Below are positions 40,090 through 52,282 of a stretch of 64,000 bases of DNA, one piece after another. Where the stretch lies: the NCBI GenBank assembly GCA_033063855.1, contig CP093831.1:8556001-8620000 (forward strand), in the 5' to 3' direction. A program made the translations under genes and the position numbers. The DNA comes from Smittia aterrima. Taxonomy: Eukaryota > Arthropoda > Insecta > Diptera > Chironomidae. The notes under the pieces are model-generated. The model ran no database searches. It was given only the letters and a program-made list of their open reading frames with translations, and was not told the DNA's origin. The stretch's first letter is position 1, and each line of letters begins with the position of its first letter.

Positions 40090-40124
40090 TTGTGAACTTT
40101 TTATTGTGAAGAATTAAGAAGTGA

Positions 40125-40161
40125 GACTGATTGTCTCATTATGAAGTGATGTTCTTTTATA
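40125..40161 (-). promoter_or_regulatory. TATA box and initiator of the secreted-protein gene
   Basis: On the minus strand TATAAAAG (40161-40154) lies about 33 nt upstream of the A of an initiator TCAGTC (40130-40125). This is the spacing expected of a TATA promoter. The predicted start at 40128 leaves a 38-nt leader before ATG 40089. Confidence 0.7.
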
Positions 40162-40877
40162 TCTATTCAGCTCCGAATTTATTTAAATTGATTATTAAAA
40201 GTGTGCGTTACGAACGTTGTATGGTTGATCGACAGTTGTTATTAAGTATCTATCACGTGCTCGAAATAAAAACATGATTTTTCTAGCCTAACTGCCAAAC
40301 CATTTTCAAATTGAAGCTTTCGAAGTGCTTCAAGCTTTGTCGAAGGCTTACTCACGTCACCAGATGGGGCTATTAAATTATGATCGGAAGTTTTCAAAAT
40401 GTTACAAAGTTGGGCGATTTCAATATCTCGTTTTACAATTTACAATCTCAATCAATTTAATTGTTTTTTGTGTCTCGCGTTCGTTTTAATTAAAAAAAAT
40501 CTTGTTGTATCGTGTATTCGAGTCATCGTCGAACAAGCTTCTTAGCTTGAATACAAGTTTGAGTATTCAAGAAATGTTGGAATGGAACGAGAAATTAAAT
40601 TAGAAAATTTTTGTGAGTGAACATTTTTTTTTTCGTGTTTGTCAATGAAATGAGACCCACACTGAAATAAATCACGAAGAGAGACTAACAAATCAAAGAA
40701 ACTGCCATAAACATCTGATTCCTACGTTTCAAAACGGTTAAAACAGTCACAACTATTTTCTCCTATTTTTCTTCCACATTCGTTTCATTGATCACACAAT
40801 CCATGCTAACACATTTTTTCTCGTCGCTCGTATGTCTCAGACAAACTATTCGCTAATTAGATTTTCGTCTTCATTAG
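40162..40877. other. Interval between secreted-protein promoter and PLEKHH-like exon
   Basis: About 0.7 kb, AT-rich, without a visible coding exon. The 3' end (TCTTCATTAG) acts as splice acceptor for 40878, so part of it is probably an intron of the PLEKHH-like gene. Confidence 0.45.
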
Positions 40878-40880
40878 GCT

Positions 40881-43800
40881 ATGGAACAAAAGCTGCGTAG
40901 TGATAATGATTATCAGAACTTAATAAGCGACCCGGCCAACGAAACTATCAGTCAATTGGAATCGAGAATTGAGGAACAAAAACAATTGAGGCTTCAGGAT
41001 GCACGGCAGGTGGAACTGAAGGCAGCACGCATCAAGGAATGGGTGACAAATAAACTACGCGAACTCGAAGACCAGAATCGTTTACTGAGAGAGCAAAACG
41101 TCAAATGTAATCATCAACTGGATCTTCTCAAGTGAGTGATTCGACGATTTGCCTCAATTTAACGCTTCAATTATCTCCATCGATCTCATTTCATTTTTGA
41201 CTCACAAATAAATTAATTCTAGGAAGCACATTGCGACAGCACAGAATACCCGCTACAACACTCATCAATCTGTCCGGTCAAGCTTGAGTCTATCATCTGA
41301 TTACAGAAACCGTGAGCATCGTCGAAGTGAATCATTAGACACGCAAATCGCTGGCAAACAGTTACACTTATCTAGTCATCAGCAATTCAAGAGACGTTCA
41401 CACAATTACGCCATGGACCCTCAAGAGTTGCTTAGCAACTTTAATGTCGAGGGACTGAATCTTATCACGAGCGGAAATTCGAATAATTCTGTTACTCACG
41501 ACTACGCTGAAATCTATACTCCATCCGCTGAAAAGACTCCGTCATGGATGAAAACATTGGCCAGCTATGGATCGAGTTCTCCAACTTCAACTTCAGCAGA
41601 TTATGTTACAGCTAAACCGCCAACTCCGCCACTGCATCGTTTTCCTTCTTGGGAAGCAAAAATTTACGAAGTTGCGAAAGATGGTCTTGCTGGTGATGAC
41701 AGTGATTCGCAGGATCAAGATATTTCAAGCAACAACATTGATTCTCTGCCCCGTACACAGCAAGGAGCCGTCATTGGAGGATATTGTGACATTAACGTGC
41801 CAGTCTATGCAACAGTTAAAGGAAGAGCATCCCAAATACGTTCAATTCCATTCTCTGGAGATTCGAGTGACGATTCAAGCGATGCGGAAGAACATGTTGC
41901 TCCCATTCCGTGCACACAATTCAACAATTCTCACAACTCAACATGCACTGATAACACAGAGACAAGTATCAGTGGCTCGAGTCCATCAAAAAGTTTAAAA
42001 ACATCGTCTAGCTTGTCGCCCGCAAAACACCAAAGTGCTGGATCGGATAGTCCACAGATAAAGAACAAAGAGGTTTTGTTTGAAAATGAAACTATGGACT
42101 ATGCTATTCCTCCTGACGCTTTGTCGCATTGCGAGTCAATGCATGCTTCATTGCCATCAATGTTGAGAGCATCTTACATTGATTCGCCGAACAAGAAAAT
42201 GGAAACTTTGGAGAAAACTGGACATTTAGTTAAACTTGGAGGAAAATTGAAAACCTGGCGAAAGCGTTGGTTTGTGTTGAAGAATGGAACGTTGACTTAC
42301 TGGAAGAGTCAGCATGATGTGAGTAAGAAGCCACAAGGCGAGATTTCCCTCGATGATGCTTGCCGCATTATTCATGCTGAAGGTGCTTCCACATTCGAGA
42401 TTGATACAGGCAAAAAAGTTTATTATCTAACTGCTGACTCTAATGCTTTGATGGACGATTGGGTGCGAGTACTGCAAAACGTTCAAAAACGCAATGCTGC
42501 CAAGTTGATGCTAAGTAAAGAAGACCAAAAAGCCACCGTTGAAGGATGGTTGACGAAAGTTAAAAATGGACATGCCAAACGCTGCTGGTGCATTCTTCTT
42601 GGAAAAATGTTTTTGTACTTTAAGACGCCGCATGATACAAATCCTCTTGGCCAGATCAACATGCGAGATACTCGTGTTGAAGAAATGCCAGCTTCTGATT
42701 CCGATTCAGAAGAGAATGAAGAACAAGCACAAAACACAAAGCTTACGATTGCCATCCATCCGCAACAGCAAGGTCCAACCTATTTGATATTTACTGAGAA
42801 ACAAGAGCGCGACAACTGGCTATACCATTTGACAATCGTATCTGGTGGCGGGCCAAATTCAGGAACTCAATTTGAGCAATTGATTCAGAAGATAATGGAG
42901 GCTGATGGTGATCCGAATAGTGTTCTTTGGCGCCATCCAATATTGTTGTACTCGAAAGAGAACACAACGACACCGTTAACATCGTTGAATTCTGAGGAAT
43001 TGCAGAATGAAGCGCTGAAGTTATTTAAAGTATTTTTCTCGGTAATCTTTTTGTTCTGAATGATTTACTATTTTCAATGATTCACAGAGTTGCCAACTGT
43101 TCTTATCAGTAGCGGTCAACCAACCCGGCATCGACTATCACGTCGTCCTTGCTCAAAATGCACTTCAACATGCCTTGGATAAGCCCGAGCTCCAGAACGA
43201 GCTAGTTTGTTGTCTCATCAAGCAAACAAGTCGTCATACAGGACAAAAGATAAGCTCGGGTGCTGGCGTGCAGGTAAACACAAAGAAATTGGGCAAACAA
43301 ACCCGAGTAAGTTCTTGCATTGCTTTCTTAACTGTTTTATATGCTGTCTTGTGATTCGAACTCGTTTTCTCAAAGAAATCTTCTGCCTCTTGCAGCAGGT
43401 TTCTTTGAAAACTCTTATCAAACATGGAACATGAACAATCATAGACTCATAGACATTCTTTGGCTAGACTCTTGCACAAAATTCTTTTGGTTGGGTTTGG
43501 TTTCGAAACAATTTTATTTCACACGAAACTCTTTGAATTTTATGAAACATTTCATTTCTAAGGTGATAGAAATATTTCACGGGTAAAGTTGCTAATTGAT
43601 TCAAAAGTTGCTTCAAATAATTGCTTCGCGTTAAACCAGCTTCATAACGTTACTATCTTGGCTCTTTGATTCCGCGATCGCTTATTCATTTCTTTGTAGA
43701 AATGAGGAAAGCTTGAGTGTTAAGTCAGTCAAGCCTTTCTCATATTTATGTTAAAACCTTTTTCGCTTGACTGCATGACTAACAACTTTTTCTTATATGA

Positions 43801-46040
43801 TTTAAATATTTCTAACGAATCGGATGAGTTACCATTTGTCTCTCGACTTAATCTGGTCAAATCAAAGAAATCTACTCTAAATTGCACAATGTCATCTCGA
43901 ACAACATCAAACACTCGGCAAAAAGATCTAACAACACAATGGAAACCTTTTATTCTTTACATTTATGGAATGTTGAATGGATTCGAAGAATTTCTTTTCA
44001 TTATATAGTTTCCCTTCCTAGCAGTTTTATGATTTCGTCTTAATGTACATGAATGTAATTAGACGACTTGATAGTCAATCTGACCCTAGAAGGCGATCAG
44101 ACCTGCTTTTGGAAAAAACTGTGATTTCTTCTTTCCCTCTGTCGCACTTAATCGATGTTCATTTCGATAGCTTTAGATGAGCTTTAACTTTCATTAACTT
44201 TCATCTCGCCTCTCGCTCTCTATAACAATCGAATGATAACCACATTCCCGCCAACTGATTTCATCTTCTTTTTGTGTTCGATTGGAATAATTTTTGTAGC
44301 AATTGCTGCTCTGTGCAACTCAGAGTTTATTTACTTGTGATACCCAACAAAATGACTCGAACTCACAAGGAAATGGTAGCTCGCCGACATCTAATCAAAA
44401 GGTATAGATAATCAACTGACTTGAATTGATTGATCGATTTTGTTATAACATGTCTTGAGTTTGCGCAATTAACTAAGCATCTCACCTTCGATTGCATTAA
44501 CGCCTTTTATCCAACTCAACAGATCCCACACATTCCGGCCATCGATTGTAAATCGAATCCTCCAAATTTCACTTTCAACCAAGCTTGGCAGCTTTTGTCA
44601 CTTGCTGTGTCGCTCTTCGTGCCGAAAAACAGTCGATTGCTGTGGTTCCTGAAGCTTCATTTGTCTCGAAATTCCATCGATACCAAGACGGAGACAGGAA
44701 AATATGCTTCATATTGTGAGAGAGCTCTCGAGAGGACCATTAAGAATGGAGCTCGTGAAACGAAACCATCGCGAATGGAAGTGCTTTCGATATTACTGAA
44801 GAACCCTTATCATCATTCATTGCCCCATGCCATTCCTGTTCATATGATGAACACAACCTATCAAGTCATTTCCTTCGATGGCTCGACAACCATTGAAGAG
44901 TTCCATTCGACACTTGTCCAGGAAATTGGTTGTCGAGAGTCTACCAACGGTTTCACGTTGTTCAGTGATGATCCAATTGAGAAAGATCTCGAGCACTATC
45001 TCGATCCACATGCGAAGCTTTGCGATGTCATCTCTAAATGGGAAACTGCATTACGTGAGAAAGGCTCTGGAAAGTTTGAAAACTCACGAGTAATTCAATT
45101 GACTTACAAGAATCGTCTTTATTGGAAGCATACAGTGAAACTTGAGACAGACAAAGAGCGTCTGTTGTTGTGCTATCAGATTAATCAACAAATTGTGTTG
45201 GGACGTTTCCCATTGTCTCGAGATTTAGCTCTTGAGTTGGCATCTTTGATGGCTCAGATTGATATGGGCGACATCGGCGAGAAATCGAAAGGAACATCGC
45301 TGCAAGCAGTCGACAAATTCTATCCGTATCGATATCGAGACGTTCTAAGTCCTGAAGGATTGAAGGAACTGCAGGAAATTTTGGCTGCAAAGTGGGGACT
45401 TCTTAAAGGACGATCTGTTCTAGATTGCGTTCGTATCTACTTGACTTGTGCAAGAAAGTGGAATTTATTTGGTGCTGCACTGTTTCAAGCAAAGCCTCGA
45501 CACATGGATCAAGCTATGGTATGGCTCGCAGTATCGGAAGACGCATTGCACATCCTGGATCTCTCTTCTATGTTGCCATTAGCTCGCTACACGTATAGCT
45601 CAGTCATGACTTTTGGTGGATCGCAAGACGATTTCATGTTAGTCGTTGGACCTGAAGATACGCTAAATCCAAACTTGGAGCAGAAACTACTTTTTGCTAT
45701 GAGCAAGCCGAAGATTCTTGAGATCACATTACTGATCGCTGACTACATGAACGCTTTAGGTCACGCGCTTCCCGGAACACCACAAATGAATACGCTTACT
45801 CGAAATGGAAGTTATCGTAGTGCCAAGTAAGAAATATTTTTTTTTAAAAAAAATTCTTTTAATATTTTTTATTTCTTTCTTTTTAGATCAAAACTGGCAT
45901 CGTCGACGACTGGTACGCCAGCTCACAACACTCTGAACTCGCACGCTTCGCACACTCTCAACTCTTACTCAAACACACTTTACTCTACGGCACACTCGGA
46001 GTTTTACAAGAATTCTCTTGAACACGACAGATCCAAATGA
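40881..46040 (+). CDS. PLEKHH/MAX-1-like PH-PH-MyTH4-FERM protein
   Basis: A cytoplasmic adaptor linking phosphoinositide membranes to the cytoskeleton; the nematode relative MAX-1 acts in netrin-guided axon pathfinding. Exons: 40881-41131, 41223-43029, 43088-43273, 44300-44401, 44523-45826, 45887-46040, joining in frame to 1267 aa. N-terminal coiled coil (EEQKQLRLQDARQVELKAA, then ARIKEWVTNKL) as in vertebrate PLEKHH; a Ser-rich disordered region; PH1 about 415-507 (KTWRKRWFVLKNGTLTYW); PH2 about 521-625; MyTH4 about 675-880; FERM about 885-1215; a Ser/Thr/His-rich tail ending DRSK. A splice acceptor immediately before 40878 suggests further upstream exons or a 5' UTR exon that I could not locate, so Met 40881 may not be the true start. 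A second donor at 43307 (GTAAGT, 33 nt downstream, same frame) competes with that at 43274 (GTAAAC). Confidence 0.92.
43274..44299 (+). other. Intron of the PLEKHH-like gene
   Basis: About 1 kb, lying inside the MyTH4 coding region. Apart from the possible 33-nt exon extension at its 5' end I see no coding content. Confidence 0.5.
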
Positions 46041-47675
46041 TCTTCAGCCGCTGTTTGCGTTTTTTCAAAGCCATAGAAGCTTTGACATTACGCGAATGGC
46101 TGAAAGTTGAAATGATTTGAAAACCAAAACATTTAGTTTGTAAGTTGATTGACGAATCTCCTGTAGATCTGCTATGTTTCACAAAACGCTCTAATCTCCA
46201 CTATGTAATCTCTTAAAAATAATTAATCTGATTTACGAGGAACAGGAAAGTCGATAGAAGCGCGATTAAAAAGAGATAAACATGCGAGGTTATTAAGCAA
46301 ACGAATGCAAAGGACAATATTTTGAAAGTATTAGCATGTGTATACGAAGATCGCGAATCGAATTCATACATTTTTCATCGCAAGCTTTACGCTTGATTCC
46401 ATCGATGATATCCACCAACGACAACAGTATTCGACTTTCTTTAAACATTCTAAAGCTTTCTCATCTACCCAACTCTTATAAAAAAAACTTTACTGATATG
46501 TTTGCGTTTTAAATTTTATGAACGAATAGAGTGTTGTTTGCCAGATGATGATAATGCGTTGGGTTTGAAAAGTTTTTCCTCTGACTTTACGTTGCATTTT
46601 ATCCAATTTTACGATATTACAAAACAAACAATACTCAAACAGAATATGACAAGAAAATATCAAGCGAAACAACCAAACAAAGCCTAATTTTAGTGAAGTA
46701 GAATCTGATACAAGCAAAAAACAAAAATTAACAGACAAGACTCAATTATATCGACTGCTAAAATTTATAAGTTTGCAACAAGTAAAAATTGTCGTCAACG
46801 ACTCGACCTGAAAGCTAATTAACTCTTTCTAAATGATTCGGTGACTTCCATAGTGATAGAATTTAGATTTTGTATCAATGTCATTCTTAGTAAGAGAACA
46901 AAGTTATGATTTTCACACGTATATCAGAAACATAACAAAAGTTGAAAGACCCAAGAATCAATGATGTAGTTTAACTAAATAATTCAAATAAAAACACTAA
47001 AAGAAAATTTAAATTGATTTTTCTATTTTGTTTCAGCGAGAATACTTTTAACGGTCGTCGGACATTTAAAAGTCGTTCAAAACAAAATTCTTGATCTGTT
47101 TTACGTCTCTTCATTTTAATTAATTTGTTCGTGATTAAAGTATTTTTGAGTGATGCGATTGTGAAATCATTCTTGTTAAGAAACTGGTTAATTAAAGAAG
47201 TGTCAAGGTTTTGCGAAACAAAGCAGACATCAAGGGTAAATTTGCAAGTAATCAGAATATTTATTTTTAAACAGCGAGTCGTAATTTATAAATTGCATCA
47301 TCACTATCAGTGCTATTTACTCAGTAATGGATTATCAATGAAGAATGTGGATCAATGACCTTGTAATCGCTGAAAGAATTTTTGTCCCTGAATTCGATAA
47401 TTCGATAAAATGAGATGAAATATTAATTTCATGAAGAAGTGAAACTGAAAGTTGAAAGTCATGCTTCTCAGATATGTCATTGTTATCGTTCATCGGATTG
47501 ACTGATAAGCGATATTGACTTGATCACTTCTTTATGCTCTTTATGCTTATCAACTCACGTCGTTTGATAATTCCAGAAGTGTGGAAATAGTTCCAGAAGG
47601 AAATATGCTTGATCAGTGAATAATTTTATTTTTTATCATTGCAGATATTTCGCCGAAAACAATAAATCTGCAATA
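46041..47675. other. 3' UTR and intergenic gap
   Basis: About 1.6 kb. AATAAA at 46987-46992 could end the PLEKHH-like transcript. A splice acceptor-like TTGCAG just before 47645 suggests a 5' UTR exon of the ABC transporter there. No coding exon is seen. Confidence 0.45.
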
Positions 47676-50313
47676 ATGGCAGAGTTACCAGCCTTCTGCC
47701 CACCAAACGTTTCCATCAGTGATATCTGGCTGAACCATGGAGTGTCGCCTTGTTTCATTGACACAGTCTCGAGCTCAGTCATCGCTGGTTTCATACTTCT
47801 TTTCGGGATCATCCAGCTAGTGATTTACAAAAAATATTCAACTCAAATCGATCCCCGGCGAATTCGACCGTCGTTCATCTACAAATTTCAAATTTTCCTG
47901 ATCATCTTATTGGCTATCTTGGCAGCTGTGCGATTTTATCTTCGATGGAAAGTCTACGAAGGATCTACGATTTACGGATTCATGGTGAGTTGATAGAAAA
48001 GATTTCTAGACATTTCTTGTATTTATTTTGTTAAATCTTTTAGATCCTCTACACTTCTCTCACAATCTTCTCATATTTCTTTGCGATATGCTTGATTGTG
48101 AAAGAGCGACACTATCAACTGCCTTCGGTTCCAACCCGCGGACATGGAATCGTTTTGCTTTTGTTCTTCACATTGACGTTCATAGCTCAAAACGTTGCTC
48201 TTGTCAACATTAATTCGAGAGATTGGTGGTTCATGCTAAAGACGAGAGAAGATCGCATCGAAATGGCTTTCTTTGTAGCTCGCTATGTTTGCACATTGTT
48301 CACCTTTGTGCTTGGACTGAAAGCTCCAGGAATCACTAGCGTTGTGCAGGAGGACGAGATCAATTTAGTGGAAAATGAAAACGATGAAAATCGTTCGACA
48401 TTCAGAAATGGCTGGAAGAAACTCAAAACATTGCTGCCATTCCTCTGGCCTAAGAAAGACTTTGTTCTTCAAATGCGTGTGATCTTTTGCTTCGTGCTGC
48501 TGGGATTAGGACGAGTAATCAACTTGTATGTTCCGATTTACAACAAGAAGATCGTAGATTCCTTGTCAATTCCAAATGATTTCCGATGGGATTGGATTTT
48601 GATCTACTGCGGCTTCAAATTCCTTCAAGGAGGTGGAACTGGATCAATGGGACTGTTGAACAACTTGAGATCCTTCATGTGGATAAAAATTCAACAATAC
48701 ACTACACGAACCATAGAAGTTGAGCTGTTCCGACATCTTCACTCGCTTTCTTTGCGTTGGCACTTGGGAAGAAAAACTGGAGAAGTCTTGCGCGTAATGG
48801 ATCGAGGAACTGATTCAATCAACAATCTCCTCAACTACATTCTCTTCTCCATCGCTCCAACTATCATCGATATTTTGATCGCAATTGTTTTCTTCATCAA
48901 CGCCTTCAACTGGATGTTTGGTTTAATCGTCTTTGTCACAATGTGTCTGTACATCTTCTTAACAATTGCAATCACCGAATGGAGAACCAAATTCCAGAGA
49001 CGAATGAACCTCGCAGATAACGAAACGCGAGCAAGATCTGTCGACTCGTTGCTCAACTTTGAGACTGTCAAATATTATGGTGCGGAGAAGTATGAAGTCG
49101 ATTCCTACCAACAAGCAATCTTGAACTATCAAAAGGAAGAATTCAGCTCCATCTTTACGCTCAATATTCTCAACACAGCTCAAAACGTTATAGTTTGTGT
49201 TGGACTTCTCGCTGGAAGTTTACTTTGCGCTTGGATGGTTGTTTACGGCAAAGGAGCTGATAAATTGACAGTTGGAGATTATGTGCTCTTCGCTTCTTAC
49301 ATCATTCAATTATACGTCCCTCTCAATTGGTTCGGAACATACTATCGACAGATTCAAAAGAATTTCGTGGACATGGAGAATATGTTTGACTTGATGAAGG
49401 AAGAACAAGAAGTAATCGACCCCCCAGGTGCGCCTGAACTTTCGGTAATTCGTGGAGGAATTGACTTTTCCAACGTCACATTCGGCTATTCCCCTGAGAA
49501 AATTATTCTTCGCAATGTAACGTTCAACATCGCTCCAGGAAAAACTGTTGCTCTTGTTGGTCAATCCGGAGCGGGAAAATCAACGATCATGAGACTTTTG
49601 TTCCGATTCTACGATGTCAATTCAGGAGCAATTATGATTGACGGGTAAGACCAATTCTTTCTAAGCTTTACTCACATTTAAACAAACTTTTATTCATTTT
49701 CAGTCAAAACATCAAAACAGTGACGCAAGATTCACTTCGCAAAGCAATTGGTGTAGTTCCTCAAGACACAGTTCTCTTCAACCAGACAATTAAATATAAT
49801 ATCAAATATGGTCGACTCTCAGCTGATGATCACGATGTCATTGTTGCAGCTAGAAACGCTGATATTCACGAGAAGATTCTCGCTTTCCCGCAACAATATG
49901 ACACTCAAGTAGGGGAAAGAGGCTTGCGATTATCAGGTGGCGAGAAGCAGAGAGTTGCTATCGCTAGAACAATCTTGAAGGGCCCACAAATTGTATTGTT
50001 GGATGAAGCGACTTCAGCGTTAGACACGCAGACAGAAAGAAATATACAATCGGCTTTGGCGAGAGTTTGCGTGAACAAAACAACGCTCATCATCGCTCAT
50101 CGCTTGTCAACGATTATTCATTCCGATGAAATTCTTGTGATGAAGGAAGGAGAGATCGTCGAACGAGGAAGACATGAGCAGCTTCTCAATGAAGGTGGAA
50201 TGTATTCGGATATGTGGAATCAACAGCTGAAGAATTTAGAAGGCGAGAAGCTTCGCGAGGAAAGAGATTCTGAAGAGAATGGAGAGACTTCGAAGAAAAT
50301 GAATCACATTTAA
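47676..50313 (+). CDS. ABCB6: ABCB6/HMT1-type half ABC transporter
   Basis: A half-size ABC exporter of the ABCB6/HMT-1 group, found in mitochondrial, lysosomal or vacuolar-type membranes and linked to porphyrin and to phytochelatin/heavy-metal handling. Exons 47676-47984, 48044-49644 and 49704-50313 give 839 aa, matching human ABCB6 length (842). Features in order: an extra N-terminal membrane domain of about five helices (from SSVIAGFILLFGII), a linker, the six-helix ABC membrane domain with the conserved LSLRWHLGRKTGEVLRVMDRG cut here as WHLGRKTGEVLRVMDRG, then the nucleotide-binding domain with Walker A GQSGAGKST, Q-loop VVPQDTVLF, signature LSGGEKQRVAIAR, Walker B IVLLDEATSALD and H-loop IIAHRLST. 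All catalytic residues are present. AATAAA at 50484-50489 ends the transcript. Confidence 0.96.
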
Positions 50314-50345
50314 AGTTTTCGAAGTCGCCTGATATTGAATATCAG
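50286..50345 (+). repeat. Hairpin across the ABCB6 stop codon plus 17-nt palindrome
   Basis: GACTTCGAA at 50286-50294 is complementary to TTCGAAGTC at 50318-50326, so a 9-bp stem would enclose the TAA at 50311-50313. Right after it, CTGATATT-G-AATATCAG (50329-50345) is a perfect palindrome. Confidence 0.45.
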
Positions 50346-50972
50346 CGGGTGTCCTAAAGCAAATTGCTTTCTATCTAAAATATCTTCGTAGAGGTGATAG
50401 AATAATTATTTTAATGTTTCAATGAAGAGAACATTTTCATATTTGATAGTAATTTGTTTACAAATTTTATTTCGTGCATGTAAAATAAAAAAATTAAAAA
50501 ATATCTGACCTGCCTTAATTTTAAATAAACAATTTAATGGAAAGTTCAAATATATCAATTGAAGGATAAGTTCACCGGGTTAACTGATTCATTCATTGTG
50601 TTCTTTCGCTCATCTCCACAAATGACGTCAACCGATTAGTTCACCTGAGACTCTCGTCAAGAAACTTACATAGTGGCAAGTTAAAAACGAACGAAGCACA
50701 TTGAGAATTCTAAACACATGCGATTGCCGTTTATGGAGAAAACACGAAGGTCTCACTGTAAACTCGAGATATTTGATGAGAGAGCGAGAAAACTTGCGAC
50801 TTAGCGCTAAGCAAAGAACTCCAAGCGATAATTTGCAGTAAGAATTTGACGATGAACATCTTCGCACGAGTTTTCAAAGAGAAATATTTTCGATAAAGAA
50901 AAATAAACGATAACGATGTGAATATTGACAAAGTCAGATTGCCTCAATGTAAAAGTGAATCATCGTTAAGGA
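50346..50972. other. ABCB6 3' UTR and short intergenic gap
   Basis: Contains the poly(A) signal AATAAA at 50484-50489. Otherwise AT-rich with no coding content. The promoter of the small gene at 50973 should be at its 3' end, but no clear element is visible. Confidence 0.45.
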
Positions 50973-51443
50973 ATGAAGAAGTTTCTCGTGTGCAACGCCA
51001 AAAAAAGCGTTTGGATCAAACCTGACTTGATGGAGGGCGATGAACATCTAATAATTTACTGCAAAAATCTCAAAACCATTTTCGAGGCGTGGAGTCAAAT
51101 CAGCTCGAAAGTTACACGAGTGACAATTAATGTGTTCACTGAAGATCCGACTTTCACGATTGATCCGTTCTATCTCAACCTTCAAGTCAACACAAACATC
51201 AAAGAAATATTCTTTAACTGTTACACCCACGACTTTTGGTTAAAGTTTATTCTCGACACTTGCCCGAATCTTGAAACTTTATATTTCTTCAAGCTAACTA
51301 AAGAAAAAGTTAAATACGCAGCAGAAAACTTGGAGAACTTGACAAATATTTATTGCGACTTCATGGAAGAAGACGCCAAAGAATTCTACAAAGAATTAAA
51401 ATCCAATGATAAAGACATTAACTCTGGAATAAAAATTAATTAA
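50973..51443 (+). CDS. Small single-exon protein, possibly leucine-rich-repeat related
   Basis: I do not recognise it with confidence. 156 aa, intronless, no signal peptide or membrane segment. The pattern of regularly spaced hydrophobic strands (VTRVTINVF, NTNIKEIFFNC, CPNLETLYFFKL, LENLTNIYCDF) resembles the irregular leucine-rich repeats of insect F-box/LRR proteins, but no F-box is present, so it may be a truncated or diverged member. A good poly(A) signal AATAAA at 51465-51470, only 22 nt past the stop, supports a real transcript. No frameshift or internal stop is seen. Confidence 0.65.
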   Translation: MKKFLVCNAKKSVWIKPDLMEGDEHLIIYCKNLKTIFEAWSQISSKVTRVTINVFTEDPTFTIDPFYLNLQVNTNIKEIFFNCYTHDFWLKFILDTCPNLETLYFFKLTKEKVKYAAENLENLTNIYCDFMEEDAKEFYKELKSNDKDINSGIKIN

Positions 51444-52241
51444 TGTTAGAATTTTAATGAAGCGAATAAAATCTAATCAATTTGAGATCATTGTGTGAAT
51501 ATTTACATTTCAGAGTGAATCACTTTATATTTCACGTGTGTTTGATAAGAAAAGCCCTCGATGACACATTCGAGAATCGATCGTTCCATCCTTAGTCCAT
51601 TAAGCTCACGCTTGTTAACATAACAAGTAATGACAGTAATTAGATTTAGATATCAATCAGTTCCCTCGTGAATAGATCACATCAAGTTCACATAAGAATT
51701 TTTTGTTGTTGAGATTTTCAATGTTGTCGATAAAGCTGCATCAATAAATGATCGCTCTGGGAGTAAAATTTGCCGATTGACGATTCGGAGGAAATATGTT
51801 GGGAAATTTCTCAATTTGGTTCTAATTCTTTTAAAGCTTTCAGTTTAAAAACATTATTGAATATAAAAAATCAGCGAGCTTTCGATGGATGAAATGAAAC
51901 TTAAAACTTTCCTATGAAAAGTTTCGCTGCGAAACTTTCGCCAGAAAGCTCTTTAAAAGCTTCTTTTTTCTAATTAAATTTCTTCAATATTTCTATTATT
52001 AAATACGAGAGCCAAAGTGTCTTTCATCCTGAAATATTTTAAATTTTATTTTCTTCTAAAGTTTTATGATGTTATTGGCTTAGTGACTTTTGATTGTATT
52101 ATCAACTACTACGAGAACATTTTTACACGAGTTGTGTGGTGGCACACAATCTAATCACTGTTATGATTCTCTCAAAAATTATCTGATGACATTGAATACT
52201 TCGGATCATTTCATAACAAATTAATAAAATTTCTGAGACGC
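51444..52241. other. Intergenic gap
   Basis: About 0.8 kb, AT-rich, no gene seen beyond the poly(A) signal at 51465. Confidence 0.45.
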
Positions 52242-52247
52242 TCAGTT
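52242..52247 (+). promoter_or_regulatory. Possible initiator of the UGT gene
   Basis: TCAGTT, with the +1 A at 52244, lies 39 nt upstream of the start codon. There is no good TATA or DPE partner, so confidence is low. Confidence 0.35.
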
Positions 52248-52282
52248 TAATTTTTATCGTCGAAGAGTTTAAACGTCGCGCG

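Noticed and set aside
51484..51510. TGAGATCATT, resembling the 5' end of the bantam microRNA
   Set aside because: The match ends after the seed and no fold-back precursor arm is present nearby.
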